From Planctomycetota bacterium (GTDB taxonomy: Bacteria > Planctomycetota > PLA2 > JAEUHO01), in contig JANQJW010000013.1 of assembly GCA_028281445.1 (NCBI GenBank), positions 1 to 61,151 on the forward strand: a DNA stretch of 61,151 nt, read 5' to 3'. Numbering within the stretch: the first letter of the stretch is position 1; every line of letters begins with the position of its first letter. Shown one piece after another: positions 18,965 through 25,886 of the stretch. Made by a program: the position numbers and the translations under genes. Below the pieces are notes generated by a model that saw only the letters and a program-made list of their open reading frames with translations, did no database searches and was not told where the DNA came from.

Positions 18965-19004
18965 ACGGGCTAGGTTCTCCATCTCGAGCGGGAGGAGACC
19001 GGCC

Positions 19005-20354
19005 ATGAGCGTGAGCCCGTATTGGAATCCGAAGACGGAGACGATGCCGCGGGAGGACTTGCGGCGTCTCCAGGGACACCGCCTTCGCAAGCTCGTCGAG
19101 CGTGCGTACAACACGAGCGCGTTCCACAAGCGGATGTTCGACGAAGCGGGCGTCAAGCCCGAGGACATCAATAGCTACGACGACATCGTTCGGCTGCCGT
19201 TCACCACGCGCGACGCCTGGATGGACAACCAGGCCGACAACGCGCCATTCGGCGAGATGCTTGCGGTTCCCTCCGACAATGCGATCCGCTACCACACGAC
19301 GTCGGGCACGACCGGCCGCACGCCGCTACGCGTCCTCGACACGCGCACCGACTGGAAGTGGATCGGTGAGCTGTGGTGCTACGCGTTCCATGGGTTCGGC
19401 GTCCGCCCCGACGATGTCGTGTTCTTCGCCTTCTCCTACGGCACGTTCATCGGCTTCTGGGGCGCGCACTACGGCACCGAGAAGATGGGCTGCCTCGTGC
19501 TGCCGTCGGGCAACATGAACACGCCGGGCCGCGTGGAGCTCATCCACGAAATGAACGCAACCGTGGTGTGTGCCACGCCCACCTATGCCCTCCGTCTCGG
19601 CCAGGAGGCGGAGAACATGGGCATCGACCTACCGGGCGGCGCCGTGAAGCGCCTCATCCTCTCGGGCGAGCCCGCGGGCTCGATCCCGGCAAGCAAGCGG
19701 CTCGTCGAGGAGCAGTGGGGCGCGAAGGCGGCAGACACCGCGGGCATGACCGAGATCGGCACCATCATGATGTTCGAGTGCGAGAAGCAGCCGGGCGGCA
19801 CGCACATCATCGAGGATCACTTCATCGAAGAGGTGATCAACCCCGAGACGGGCGAGCCCGTGGACTATGGCGAGCAGGGCGAACGGGTCGTGACGTCGTT
19901 CGGGCGTACAGCGATCCCGCTGATCCGCTACCGCTCGCGCGATCTCGTCATGAAGGTCCCGCACGACAACTGCTCCTGCGGCCGCACGTTCGACATCTAC
20001 GACGGCGGCATCCGCGGCCGCGTGGACGACATGCTGCTGATCCGCGGTACGAACGTCTATCCGCGCGCCATCGAGGCGATCGTTCGCGAGTACCCCGCGG
20101 TGGACGAGTTCCAGATCTACCTCTGGACCAAGGACGGGATTCGCGACGAGATCTCGGTTCGCTGCGAGGTGCGCGAGGGTCACGAGGACCAGTGGGAGGC
20201 CGTGGCGCGCAAGCTGCAAACGGACCTCTCGCACGCCAACGAGGGGCTCGGCATCAAGATCGAGCGGGCTGAGGCGAACTCGCTGCCGCGTTTCGAGCTG
20301 AAGGCCAAGCGCGTGAAGGACGACCGCCACGTGAAGGGAGCGAGCCATGTCTGA
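19005..20354 (+). CDS. Phenylacetate-CoA ligase-like (PaaK family) acyl-CoA ligase
   Basis: This 449-residue adenylate-forming enzyme resembles PaaK, which activates aryl or acyl acids to CoA thioesters. It has YHTTSGTTGRTPLRV (ATP-binding P-loop, near residue 97), ILSGEPAG, the adenine-side motif DTAGMTEIGTIMMFEC, RYRSRDLVMK, the Cys pair NCSCGRTF, and the hinge GRVDDMLLIRGTNVYPRAIEA followed by the small C-terminal domain. The CxCG pair and PRAIE region are typical of PaaK. ATG 19005 follows Shine-Dalgarno GGAGGAG (18991-18997). The acid used is unknown. The next small gene overlaps its end by 8 bases. Confidence 0.9.
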   Translation: MSVSPYWNPKTETMPREDLRRLQGHRLRKLVERAYNTSAFHKRMFDEAGVKPEDINSYDDIVRLPFTTRDAWMDNQADNAPFGEMLAVPSDNAIRYHTTSGTTGRTPLRVLDTRTDWKWIGELWCYAFHGFGVRPDDVVFFAFSYGTFIGFWGAHYGTEKMGCLVLPSGNMNTPGRVELIHEMNATVVCATPTYALRLGQEAENMGIDLPGGAVKRLILSGEPAGSIPASKRLVEEQWGAKAADTAGMTEIGTIMMFECEKQPGGTHIIEDHFIEEVINPETGEPVDYGEQGERVVTSFGRTAIPLIRYRSRDLVMKVPHDNCSCGRTFDIYDGGIRGRVDDMLLIRGTNVYPRAIEAIVREYPAVDEFQIYLWTKDGIRDEISVRCEVREGHEDQWEAVARKLQTDLSHANEGLGIKIERAEANSLPRFELKAKRVKDDRHVKGASHV

Positions 20355-20544
20355 CCAGGACGTCTTGGGGAACAACCGGACGGCGAGCGAGCAGCGCCTG
20401 GTCGAAGCCTACGACGTGCTGAAGGCGTTGCATGAGGACGCGGACCTCTCGCCCACGGCGAAGGCGGGTGTCGCCGAGGCGGTGTCCTCGCTCTGGCAGG
20501 TACTCAACAACCTCGCACTGACCGACGATCGTCCCGCGGTCTAG
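20347..20544 (+). CDS. Small 65-residue protein overlapping the acyl-CoA ligase gene
   Basis: The frame starts at ATG 20347, before the ligase stop (20352-20354), with GGGAGCGAG upstream as a ribosome-binding site. The 65 residues are predicted mostly helical and acidic (QRLVEAYDVLKALHED, AKAGVAEAVSSLWQVLNNLAL), with no Cys, no signal and no membrane segment. I do not recognise it. The overlap implies translation coupled to the ligase, so it could be a subunit or regulator of that enzyme. It is short, but codon use and the ribosome-binding site favour a real gene. Confidence 0.65.
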   Translation: MSDQDVLGNNRTASEQRLVEAYDVLKALHEDADLSPTAKAGVAEAVSSLWQVLNNLALTDDRPAV

Positions 20545-20615
20545 CGGACACACGCTTGACGCGCGGATGACGGGCAAGGGACACAGCCCGACGTATCGTC
20601 TCTCCGGAGGCGTCG

Positions 20616-22943
20616 TTGCGTCGAGCGTGGTTCTGGGCTGTTGTCGTACTGCTTGCGGTTCCCCGCTCGAGCCGCGCTGACGACGACGCGCCCTGGCTGA
20701 CCGCGGTCGACTCGGCGGCGGACAAGGCCATGCTGGCGGGTCTCCTCGACCCCGACGAAGCGCAGCGTAGGAAGGCTGTCGCACGGTGGGAGAAGGAGCG
20801 CCTTGCCTTCTGGGACGCGAACCCGATCAAGGGCTTTCCGCCGGGACCCCGTGACGAGGTCGACCCTTCGAAACCGCAGAACGCATTCGAAGAGCGCAAG
20901 GTGCGCATCTCGAACGGACTCGTGATCGCGTTGCAGAAGGGGCCAGCGCGCCTGCGCACCTCTGCGTGCCGCTCCATCGCGGACCTCTCCCCGGCGTTTT
21001 CCAACGCCCATGCGGCGCTGGGGGCGGCGATCGGCGACCGCACGGGGGCGGTCCGCGCGGCGGCCATCGAGGCGCTGATCCACCTGCGGCCCTTCGAGGG
21101 CGGGAAGAAGATGAACGCCTTCCTGCCGCAGTACATCGACCGCGTCCTCGACGCGGACAACGACGTACGCGTGGCGGCGATTCGAGCCACGCGAAGCGTG
21201 CTCCGCGACAACAACGGCGAGCTCCTCGACAAGGCGCGTGCCGCGTTCGTGAAGTCCCGGGTCGCCGACGACCCGCGCGTTCGGGCCGAGGCGTTCGCCG
21301 CCATCGGCGGGATCGCACGGGACACCCCGCAGGCGGCCGAGCTGATCCGGCCCGGGCTCGATGACACTGATGCAGCCGTGCGCAGGGCGGCGGTCTACGG
21401 CTATTGGAGCTTGTTGAGGTACGACCAGCCCGGCGCCGAGCGCGCGGTTCCACGCATGCGCGAGTTGCTCGAGGACACGACATTCGAGGTGCGCTGGGCG
21501 GCCGCGCGGGTGCTGCACGCCGTCACGAAGAGCGTGGAGGGCCTGCTGCCCGTCTGTCGCGAAGCGTTGTCCGAGTTCGAGGAGCACGACCTCGCCGAGC
21601 CGTGCCGGCTCATCTGCCGCATGGGGCCAGACGCCGTGTCGTTGGCGCCGCTCATCATCGCCGGTGTGGGCAAGGTGCCTCACGCGCGGCATTGGACGAC
21701 CGGTGAAGAACCGCTCGAGGCGCTGTACTCGGTCGGAGCGGAGCTCGCGGACGTCCGGCCGGCCCTGGCGGACCGCCTGGCGAAGGCGGACCCGGCGGAA
21801 AGGTGGGGTGCGCTGCGCGCCGTGCAGGCGATCCACGCGGAGCCTGTGGAGCTCGCCACGCTTCTCGTCGCCTACATCGAGAAGGAGGCCGACGCCGGGT
21901 TGCGCCAGGAAGCTCGCTCGATCCTGATCACGCGTGCGCCCGAGGACCCCCGGACGCTCCAGCAGGCTCGGCTCGGAGTTCTCAACGCCGGAGCACCGGA
22001 CCTCGGGGCAGCCGTCGTGACCGCTGCTCGACTGGGAGCGCGGGTCGACGGATTGGTGCCGAAGGTCGTGTCCGTCCTTGCCCGCACCACCGACACATGG
22101 GAACGCGACGAGCTGCTGGGGGCGCTCGCCGACATCGGCACGTCCGAGGCGTTCGCCGAGCTGATCGAGCGGCTCGACAGCGAAGACGCTGCGTGGCGCG
22201 CACTGGCGGCCGCGGGGTCCAGAGCCTCATTGCAGGCGGACGCCGTCCTGGCGCGCTTCGACAAGAAGCCGGAGGAGGCCGCGCGGGTGCTGGCTGCGAT
22301 GGCAACAGCGATCCCGAAGAAGCGGGCGGCGATCTTGAAGAAGCTCGGTGGCGCGTTCGGACCGAGCGCTGTGCTACTCGCTCGCGCTGCCCGGCTCACG
22401 GGAGCGAAGCCCGGTGTCTGCGTGGCCGAGCTTGTAGAGGTCCTTCGCGCGGGTGGCGAAGAGCTTCGCCGGGCGGCGGCCGAGGAGCTTGCGGAGTGGG
22501 GCCCCCTGGCGAGTGCCGCTCTGCCGGACCTGCGCAAGGTGCGGGACGAGACCGGCGTGTTCGACGACGGCGGCGTTGCCGCTGCGATCGCCGCGTTGCG
22601 CATCGGCGGCGAGCCCGATCGCGAGAAGGCGCTCGCGCGCTGTCTCTACGGCCTGCGTCACAGCTTCCCGCCCGACGCGCAGGCAACGCGTGGACTTGGG
22701 TACCTCGGCTCGCACGCCGCCGAGGCCGTGCCGGAGATTGCCGAGGCCGCCTTGGGCTGGCGCACTGCCTACTGGAAGAGCCACGGATCGAACGACCTGA
22801 CACGTGCCGCGCTGTGGGCACTCGGCGAGATCGGTGCCAAGGCCGAGTCCGCACTCCCTGCCATACGCTCGATGGCACGCAACCGCCACTTCACCGAAGT
22901 TGCCATCGAGGCGGAGAAGAAGATCAAGGCCTCGAAACGCTGA
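20616..22943 (+). CDS. Exported HEAT-repeat protein
   Basis: This 775-residue protein begins at TTG 20616, preceded by Shine-Dalgarno CCGGAGG (20604-20610). A signal peptide (WFWAVVVLLAVPRSSRADDD) is followed by many HEAT-type helical pairs: VRAAAIEALIHLRPF, VRVAAIRATRSVLRDN, VRAEAFAAIGGIARDTP, VRRAAVYGYWSLLRY and VRWAAARVLHAVT. A second set follows near the C-terminus (LRRAAAEELAEWGPLASAALPDLRKV). Such solenoids bind other proteins; no catalytic domain is visible. Its 3' end overlaps the convergent flavin reductase gene by 20 bases. Confidence 0.82.
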   Translation: MRRAWFWAVVVLLAVPRSSRADDDAPWLTAVDSAADKAMLAGLLDPDEAQRRKAVARWEKERLAFWDANPIKGFPPGPRDEVDPSKPQNAFEERKVRISNGLVIALQKGPARLRTSACRSIADLSPAFSNAHAALGAAIGDRTGAVRAAAIEALIHLRPFEGGKKMNAFLPQYIDRVLDADNDVRVAAIRATRSVLRDNNGELLDKARAAFVKSRVADDPRVRAEAFAAIGGIARDTPQAAELIRPGLDDTDAAVRRAAVYGYWSLLRYDQPGAERAVPRMRELLEDTTFEVRWAAARVLHAVTKSVEGLLPVCREALSEFEEHDLAEPCRLICRMGPDAVSLAPLIIAGVGKVPHARHWTTGEEPLEALYSVGAELADVRPALADRLAKADPAERWGALRAVQAIHAEPVELATLLVAYIEKEADAGLRQEARSILITRAPEDPRTLQQARLGVLNAGAPDLGAAVVTAARLGARVDGLVPKVVSVLARTTDTWERDELLGALADIGTSEAFAELIERLDSEDAAWRALAAAGSRASLQADAVLARFDKKPEEAARVLAAMATAIPKKRAAILKKLGGAFGPSAVLLARAARLTGAKPGVCVAELVEVLRAGGEELRRAAAEELAEWGPLASAALPDLRKVRDETGVFDDGGVAAAIAALRIGGEPDREKALARCLYGLRHSFPPDAQATRGLGYLGSHAAEAVPEIAEAALGWRTAYWKSHGSNDLTRAALWALGEIGAKAESALPAIRSMARNRHFTEVAIEAEKKIKASKR

Positions 22944-23517
22944 ACGGGGCGGCGGTGTCGCAGTAGTGCGCGCCGCTGAGGCGGCCGACGGCCTGGAGCT
23001 TCGCGGGGTCCGGCAGGCCGTCGACGACGAACGCGTCGTCAACATGCAGGCGCACCACCTCGAGCAGGAACATGTCCACCGGCGCGTCGCCCACCTCCAT
23101 GTGGTGGGCAAGCTTCGTCTCCATCGCGATCGCCGCCTCGGCCACGCGAGGCGGCCGGACGACGTCGGACGGCACCGGCGTCAGCCCCGCGAGCTCGAAC
23201 TCGTCGACGTCGGGCTCCGCCTCCGTCGACGTCGCAACCATGGCCTCGGCCAGCGGCCGCGTAGCGATATGGACGACGGCTTCCTTCGTCGCCAGCAGGT
23301 TGGCGCCCGTGTCCTTCGGCACCCCGGCTCGCCGGCCGACGCTGACCATCACCGTCATGGGCCTGGTGGTCACACCACCGAAGAAGCTGAACGGGGCCAG
23401 GTTGACGTTGCCGTCGGCGTCCACGGTGCTCGCCCACGCGATGGGGCGTGGAATCACGCAGGCGATCATCATCTGGTAGGCGTCTCCTCCGGAGAGCGCC
23501 GCAGGGTCGATGAGCAT
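22924..23517 (-). CDS. Flavin reductase-like (FMN-binding) protein
   Basis: This 197-residue protein matches the flavin reductase/DIM6-NTAB split-barrel family: YQMMIACVIPRPIAWASTVDADG near residue 13 and NVNLAPFSFFGGVTTRPMTVMVSV near 36, the FMN-binding segments, then DTGANLLATKEAVVHI. These proteins reduce flavins with NAD(P)H or bind FMN; the partner enzyme is not evident. The start at ATG 23517 is 49 bases from the divergent gamma-glutamyltransferase gene. A longer open frame continues upstream into that gene and was not used. Confidence 0.85.
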   Translation of the reverse strand: MLIDPAALSGGDAYQMMIACVIPRPIAWASTVDADGNVNLAPFSFFGGVTTRPMTVMVSVGRRAGVPKDTGANLLATKEAVVHIATRPLAEAMVATSTEAEPDVDEFELAGLTPVPSDVVRPPRVAEAAIAMETKLAHHMEVGDAPVDMFLLEVVRLHVDDAFVVDGLPDPAKLQAVGRLSGAHYCDTAAPFSVSRP

Positions 23518-23553
23518 GGCCGTCACCTCTTCGTCGCGAGTTCGCGGGCCGCG

Positions 23554-23559
23554 TAGGAT
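23554..23559 (+). promoter_or_regulatory. Putative -10 box (TAGGAT), leaderless start
   Basis: TAGGAT ends 7 bases before ATG 23567. There is no separate Shine-Dalgarno, and the spacing predicts a transcript beginning at the start codon. The AGGA within the box is an alternative weak ribosome-binding site. Confidence 0.4.
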
Positions 23560-23566
23560 ACGCGCC

Positions 23567-25057
23567 ATGACGCACGGGGCGGTCGCATCCGGAGACATCC
23601 ACAGCACCGAAGCGGGTGCCGCGATGCTTCGTGCGGGCGGCAACGCGGTGGACGCCGCCGTCGCCTCGGGCCTCGTGGCATGCGTGACCCTGCCGACGAT
23701 GACGGGCCTCGGCGGCGGCGGGATCATGACGCTGCTCGTCGACGGCCGTGTGACCGTCTGCGATCTGTTCTCCAACGTTCCGGGCCTGGGCCTCAACACG
23801 AAGCGCGAGCGCGAGCTCGACGTCGTGACGGTCTCCTTCGAGGGCATCGACGTGGACTTCCGCGTTCGCGCCCCGTCGATCGCCGTGCCGGGCACGGTCG
23901 CGGGCTTGTGGGAGATCCACATGCGTCACGGCCGCCTGCCGCTGGCGGAGGTGGCCGCGCCTGCGATCCAGGCCGCGCGGCGGGGCTACGAGGTGACGGG
24001 CGCGCAGCGCAAGGCGTTCCTGCTGCTGCACGAGATCTTCCGCATGTCGCCGGACACCTGGTCCCTCATGTCCACCGGCGACGATGTCGCGGACGTCGGC
24101 GAGACGCTACGCAACCCGGACCTCGCCGACACGATCCAGTGCCTCGTCGAGGAGGGGCCGGCACCGTTCTACGAAGGTGACATCGCGCGCGCGATCGTTG
24201 ATGTTTCCGAGGGGTGGGTGACGCCCCAGGACCTGGCGTCCTACACGCCCATCTTCCGGGAGCCGGTGGAGGGCAGCTACCGCCGGTGGAGCCTGCATCT
24301 CCCGGCGATGCCCAGCGTGACGGGCGGAATGATCCTGAGTGCGTTGCGTGCGCTCGAGGCCGGGGGAGCGTTGCCTCGCCCCCTGGACGTGGCCGCGTGG
24401 GGCCGTCTCGCCGACGCGATGAGCCACGCCGAAGCCGTGCGTACGGACGAGTACGAGCGCCGGCTGTTCGAGGACGGCTTCGTGCAGTCGCTCGTTGCCG
24501 GCACGCCGGGCGGCAACACGATGCACATCTCGACGGCGGACGAAGACGGAACCTTCGTTTCGTACACGACGACCGTCGGAGAGAGCGCTGGGCTCGTGGC
24601 GCCGGGCACGGGTGTCGCGATGAACAACTTCCTTGGCGAAGAGGACATCCTGCCCGTGGGGGGGCTGCGTGCCGCCGGGCGCCGCATGATGACGAGCATG
24701 TGTCCCGTGATCCTTCACGACGGACGCAAGCGGCGCATCGCGCTCGGCTCGGCCGGGAGCGCCCGCATCAAGACAGCGATCCTGCAGCTCGTCGTCCACC
24801 TGATCGACGGCGGCCTGCCGCCGGATGAGGCCGTCAAGCTGCCGCGCATCCACGTCGAGGCGGACACGCTCTACGTCGAGGGGTATGGCCGCACGGATGC
24901 CCAGGTCGGCGCCCTGAGTCACCTTCGTCGCAAGGTCGAGACGACCTGGGAGTGCGGCTTCTTCTTCGGCGGCGCGCAGGTCGCCGAGCGCAACGGCACG
25001 CAGTTCCTCGTGGGTGCCGACGAGGAGCGCCGCGGGTGCACGGCGGTGGTGGTGTGA
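23567..25057 (+). CDS. Gamma-glutamyltransferase family protein
   Basis: This 496-residue Ntn hydrolase belongs to the gamma-glutamyltranspeptidase family, which self-cleaves before a threonine and then transfers or hydrolyses gamma-glutamyl groups. Seen: AVASGDIHSTEAGAAMLRAGGNAVDAAVAS, TGLGGGGIMTLLVDG, the cleavage site GGN-TMHISTADEDG with Thr318, and VGESAGLVAPGTGVAMNNFLGEED. Unlike classical GGT there is no signal peptide, and the motif reads TMHIS rather than TTHFS, so it may be a cytoplasmic acylase or peptidase of the same fold. The stop is followed by a GGGCGACC repeat. Confidence 0.85.
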   Translation: MTHGAVASGDIHSTEAGAAMLRAGGNAVDAAVASGLVACVTLPTMTGLGGGGIMTLLVDGRVTVCDLFSNVPGLGLNTKRERELDVVTVSFEGIDVDFRVRAPSIAVPGTVAGLWEIHMRHGRLPLAEVAAPAIQAARRGYEVTGAQRKAFLLLHEIFRMSPDTWSLMSTGDDVADVGETLRNPDLADTIQCLVEEGPAPFYEGDIARAIVDVSEGWVTPQDLASYTPIFREPVEGSYRRWSLHLPAMPSVTGGMILSALRALEAGGALPRPLDVAAWGRLADAMSHAEAVRTDEYERRLFEDGFVQSLVAGTPGGNTMHISTADEDGTFVSYTTTVGESAGLVAPGTGVAMNNFLGEEDILPVGGLRAAGRRMMTSMCPVILHDGRKRRIALGSAGSARIKTAILQLVVHLIDGGLPPDEAVKLPRIHVEADTLYVEGYGRTDAQVGALSHLRRKVETTWECGFFFGGAQVAERNGTQFLVGADEERRGCTAVVV

Positions 25058-25064
25058 CGCCCGC

Positions 25065-25203
25065 GGGCGACCATCCGGCCCTGCGGGCCTTAGGTCGCCC
25101 CTACACCGTGCAAGGGCCAGCGAGCACGCGTTCCCGTTCGTCGATCCCGGTTGCGATGTAGGGGCGACCTAAGGAGCGCCGTAGGCGCGACGGATGGTCG
25201 CCC
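25065..25203. repeat. GGGCGACC-type inverted-repeat element 2
   Basis: Inner arms TTAGGTCGCCCCTACA (25090-25105) and TGTAGGGGCGACCTAA (25157-25172) are perfectly complementary over 16 bases. Outer arms GGGCGACCATCCG (25065-25077) and CGGATGGTCGCCC (25191-25203) pair over 13. The nested layout copies the element at 14.9 kb but with different outer arms. It lies just after the gamma-glutamyltransferase stop. Confidence 0.88.
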
Positions 25204-25240
25204 TCGATCGGACCGCCACGTGGGGACACCAAAACGAAAC

Positions 25241-25271
25241 GAGCCGCGGCACCCGATGGATGCCACGGCTC
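25241..25271 (-). terminator. Possible rho-independent terminator after the 26-residue peptide gene
   Basis: GAGCCGCGGCA (25241-25251) pairs with TGCCACGGCTC (25261-25271), with one mismatch. On the minus strand it is followed by GTTTCGTTTTGGT. It lies 124 bases beyond the stop of the micro-lipoprotein at 25396 and resembles the terminator at 25599-25632 in sequence (both have a CCCGATGG loop), suggesting a duplicated gene-terminator unit. Confidence 0.55.
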
Positions 25272-25395
25272 AATGCTCACGCTTCGTGCGTTCGCGGTGC
25301 TGGCGTCCCTCGCGATCAGGGCTCGCTGATGACGCGGTGCGTCAACGCTCGCCCTTCAGCGTGGGGGCCCTGGGGAGCGAAGCCCCCCAGAGGAC

Positions 25396-25476
25396 CTAGC
25401 CGCAGCAGCCGCCGCGACAGGCGACCATGCCTACGGCCGCGATCAGAAGCGCCATCGAGATGAAGAGCCTACGCAT
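25396..25476 (-). CDS. Micro-lipoprotein, 26 residues, Cys-rich tail
   Basis: The minus-strand frame from ATG 25476 to TAG 25396 encodes only 26 residues: a start MRRLFISM, a hydrophobic stretch ALLIAAVGMV, then AC and a tail RGGCCG. VAC-type lipobox placement suggests lipidation of Cys20, leaving a mature peptide of about seven residues with three Cys. A strong Shine-Dalgarno GGGAGGG (25485-25491) lies 8 bases upstream. A second, clearly related gene lies at 25659-25748. The shared start MRR, identical architecture and similar downstream hairpins make coincidence unlikely. Function unknown; roles as a toxin, lysis peptide (entericidin-like) or envelope peptide are all possible. Confidence 0.7.
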   Translation of the reverse strand: MRRLFISMALLIAAVGMVACRGGCCG

Positions 25477-25598
25477 AGGAATCACCCTCCCTTGGATTCC
25501 GACCTTCCTTCGTGCCTTGCGCGGTCCGCGTCCGCGGGGTGCGCAGGCGGGAGAGAAGCTACAGGGGCGCGGCGTCGGCCGTCATGGGAAAAATGAAA

Positions 25599-25632
25599 GA
25601 GGCCGCGGCCCCCGATGGGGTGCCGCGGCCTC
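25599..25632 (-). terminator. Rho-independent terminator after the 29-residue peptide gene
   Basis: GAGGCCGCGGC (25599-25609) and GCCGCGGCCTC (25622-25632) form a perfect 11-bp stem, and the loop itself pairs CCCC with GGGG. On the minus strand it is followed by TTTCATTTTTCCC. It begins 26 bases after the stop of the peptide gene at 25659. Confidence 0.78.
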
Positions 25633-25658
25633 AATCTGCTTTGTTGTGACTTTGGTGT

Positions 25659-25748
25659 CTAACCGCAGGTGGAGCAACCACCACCGGTGCAAGCGGCGGT
25701 GCCGACTGCTACTGCGACCAGAACCAGGGCGAGGAAGATCCTACGCAT
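25659..25748 (-). CDS. Micro-lipoprotein, 29 residues, Cys-rich tail (paralogue)
   Basis: From ATG 25748 to TAG 25659 the frame gives 29 residues: MRRIFLALVLVAVAVGTAAC, then TGGGCSTCG. The first 19 residues form a typical export signal and TAAC fits a lipobox, with lipidation at Cys20, the same position as in the neighbour at 25396. The mature peptide would be ten residues with three Cys. Shine-Dalgarno GGAGGG (25756-25761) sits 7 bases upstream. A strong terminator follows, so this looks like a separate short transcript. Entericidin-type lipoproteins are similar in size and layout, but homology cannot be judged at this length. Confidence 0.72.
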   Translation of the reverse strand: MRRIFLALVLVAVAVGTAACTGGGCSTCG

Positions 25749-25886
25749 CGACGTTCCCTCCTACATGGGACTTCATTGATTCGCGCTATGCCTGTGGCTG
25801 CGCGGGAATCGCGGGAGGCTACGGAAGAGGGCGGCGCGGCGCAATGCGCAATTTCTCGCCGGTGCCGATCCGGGCGCCTCCGGTGC

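Noticed and set aside
15503..19171. A single minus-strand open frame of about 1222 codons
   Set aside because: Only the first part in transcript terms (15503-17065) has a signal peptide and sensible sequence; the rest lies antisense to the repeat-protein and ligase genes, with Arg/Ala-rich composition typical of high-GC shadows.
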